Shown piece by piece: positions 6,645-6,756 of a stretch of DNA of 6,756 nucleotides. A program made the translations under genes and the position numbers. This stretch comes from an uncultured Ignavibacteriota bacterium. Lineage in GTDB: Bacteria; Bacteroidota; Ignavibacteria; Tepidaquicellales; Tepidaquicellaceae. Under the pieces are notes generated by a model. The model did no database searches, was not told where the DNA came from, and saw nothing but the letters and a program-made list of their open reading frames with translations. The first letter of the stretch is position 1. Each line of letters opens with the position of its first letter. Location: NCBI GenBank assembly GCA_903901375.1, contig CAIUQV010000179.1, positions 1-6,756 on the forward strand, given 5' to 3'.

Positions 6645-6756
6645 ATGGTAGTCTTTAATGGAAAAAAGGAGTTTTATTTTAATGAGGCGGGGGCGGAGTT
6701 TATCCAGACGCAGTTCTGTTTTGATATCGACAGGCTGCGCCAGCACATGGAAAAGG
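6645..6756 (+). CDS. Fragment matching the interior of methylenetetrahydrofolate reductase (MetF); N-terminal half absent, runs off the right edge
   Basis: A plus-strand frame is open from an ATG at 6645 to the window end (37 codons, no stop). From 6684 it encodes EAGAEFIQTQFCFDIDRLRQ and then HMEK. This matches the core MTHFR/MetF strand-helix motif (AGAxFxQTQxxFDxxRxxxFM), which in full-length proteins lies well over 100 residues from the start. MetF makes 5-methyl-tetrahydrofolate from methylene-tetrahydrofolate, the product of GlyA. Here only 13 codons separate the ATG from the motif, and that upstream part (MVVFNGKKEFYF) does not look like MetF. From 6684 to the edge G+C is 41/73 bases (56%), against 19/99 (19%) just before, and GCG/CTG/CAG-type codons appear. 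The ATG is therefore probably not a true start. I read 6684-6756 as a foreign or joined piece: an assembly chimera, or a truncated gene produced by recombination. Confidence 0.5.
   Translation, partial: MVVFNGKKEFYFNEAGAEFIQTQFCFDIDRLRQHMEK

Noticed and set aside
6658..6756. A second plus-strand frame from ATG 6658 (MEKRSFILMRRGRSLSRRSS...)
   Set aside because: Arg/Ser-rich nonsense-like composition, while the frame from 6645 gives a clear MetF motif over the same bases.
1..6756. CRISPR array, tRNA, rRNA, insertion sequence or phage genes
   Set aside because: No regularly spaced repeats, terminal inverted repeats, transposase motifs or RNA gene signatures were visible. Apart from the right-edge junction the window is compact protein-coding DNA.

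Overview
The window reads as a stretch of an AT-rich Bacteroidota/Ignavibacteriota-type (FCB group) chromosome. Four things point that way. The serine hydroxymethyltransferase has the insertion typical of Bacteroidota-type GlyA. The outer-membrane barrel has the 'YSxxGIGD ... NPAS ... NPYS' signature of a family common in that phylum. A surface lipoprotein lies near glycogen synthase, an arrangement I recall for DUF4270 genes in flavobacteria. Almost no gene has a recognisable Shine-Dalgarno sequence, which is usual for these bacteria. The exact lineage (Ignavibacteria is my best guess) is inference.

Seven genes lie head to tail on the minus strand and fill nearly the whole window. In transcription order they are: glgA (glycogen synthase), a GmhB-like HAD phosphatase, a secreted lipoprotein with two related beta domains, an outer-membrane beta-barrel protein, rpiB, glyA, and the first 64 codons of tatC, which runs off the left edge. 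Most gaps are 11-35 nt. Lipoprotein and barrel overlap by 4 nt (ATGA), glyA and tatC overlap by 11 nt, and I found no convincing terminator hairpin between genes. The run is therefore probably one operon or a few overlapping transcripts. The only roomy gap (93 nt if the TTG start I prefer is right) precedes the lipoprotein and holds a weak promoter-like element.

Functionally the run mixes central carbohydrate metabolism (GlgA, RpiB), one-carbon metabolism (GlyA), a sugar-phosphate phosphatase and envelope functions (lipoprotein, barrel, TatC). The least understood part is the translationally coupled lipoprotein-barrel pair, which looks like a two-part outer-membrane or surface module.

The right edge is anomalous. 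Upstream of glgA is a roughly 100-nt AT-rich promoter region (about 19% G+C). It changes abruptly near 6684 to about 56% G+C, and from there a plus-strand frame reads as the interior of a methylenetetrahydrofolate reductase (MetF) with its N-terminal half missing. This is either an assembly or amplification chimera or a real recombination scar.
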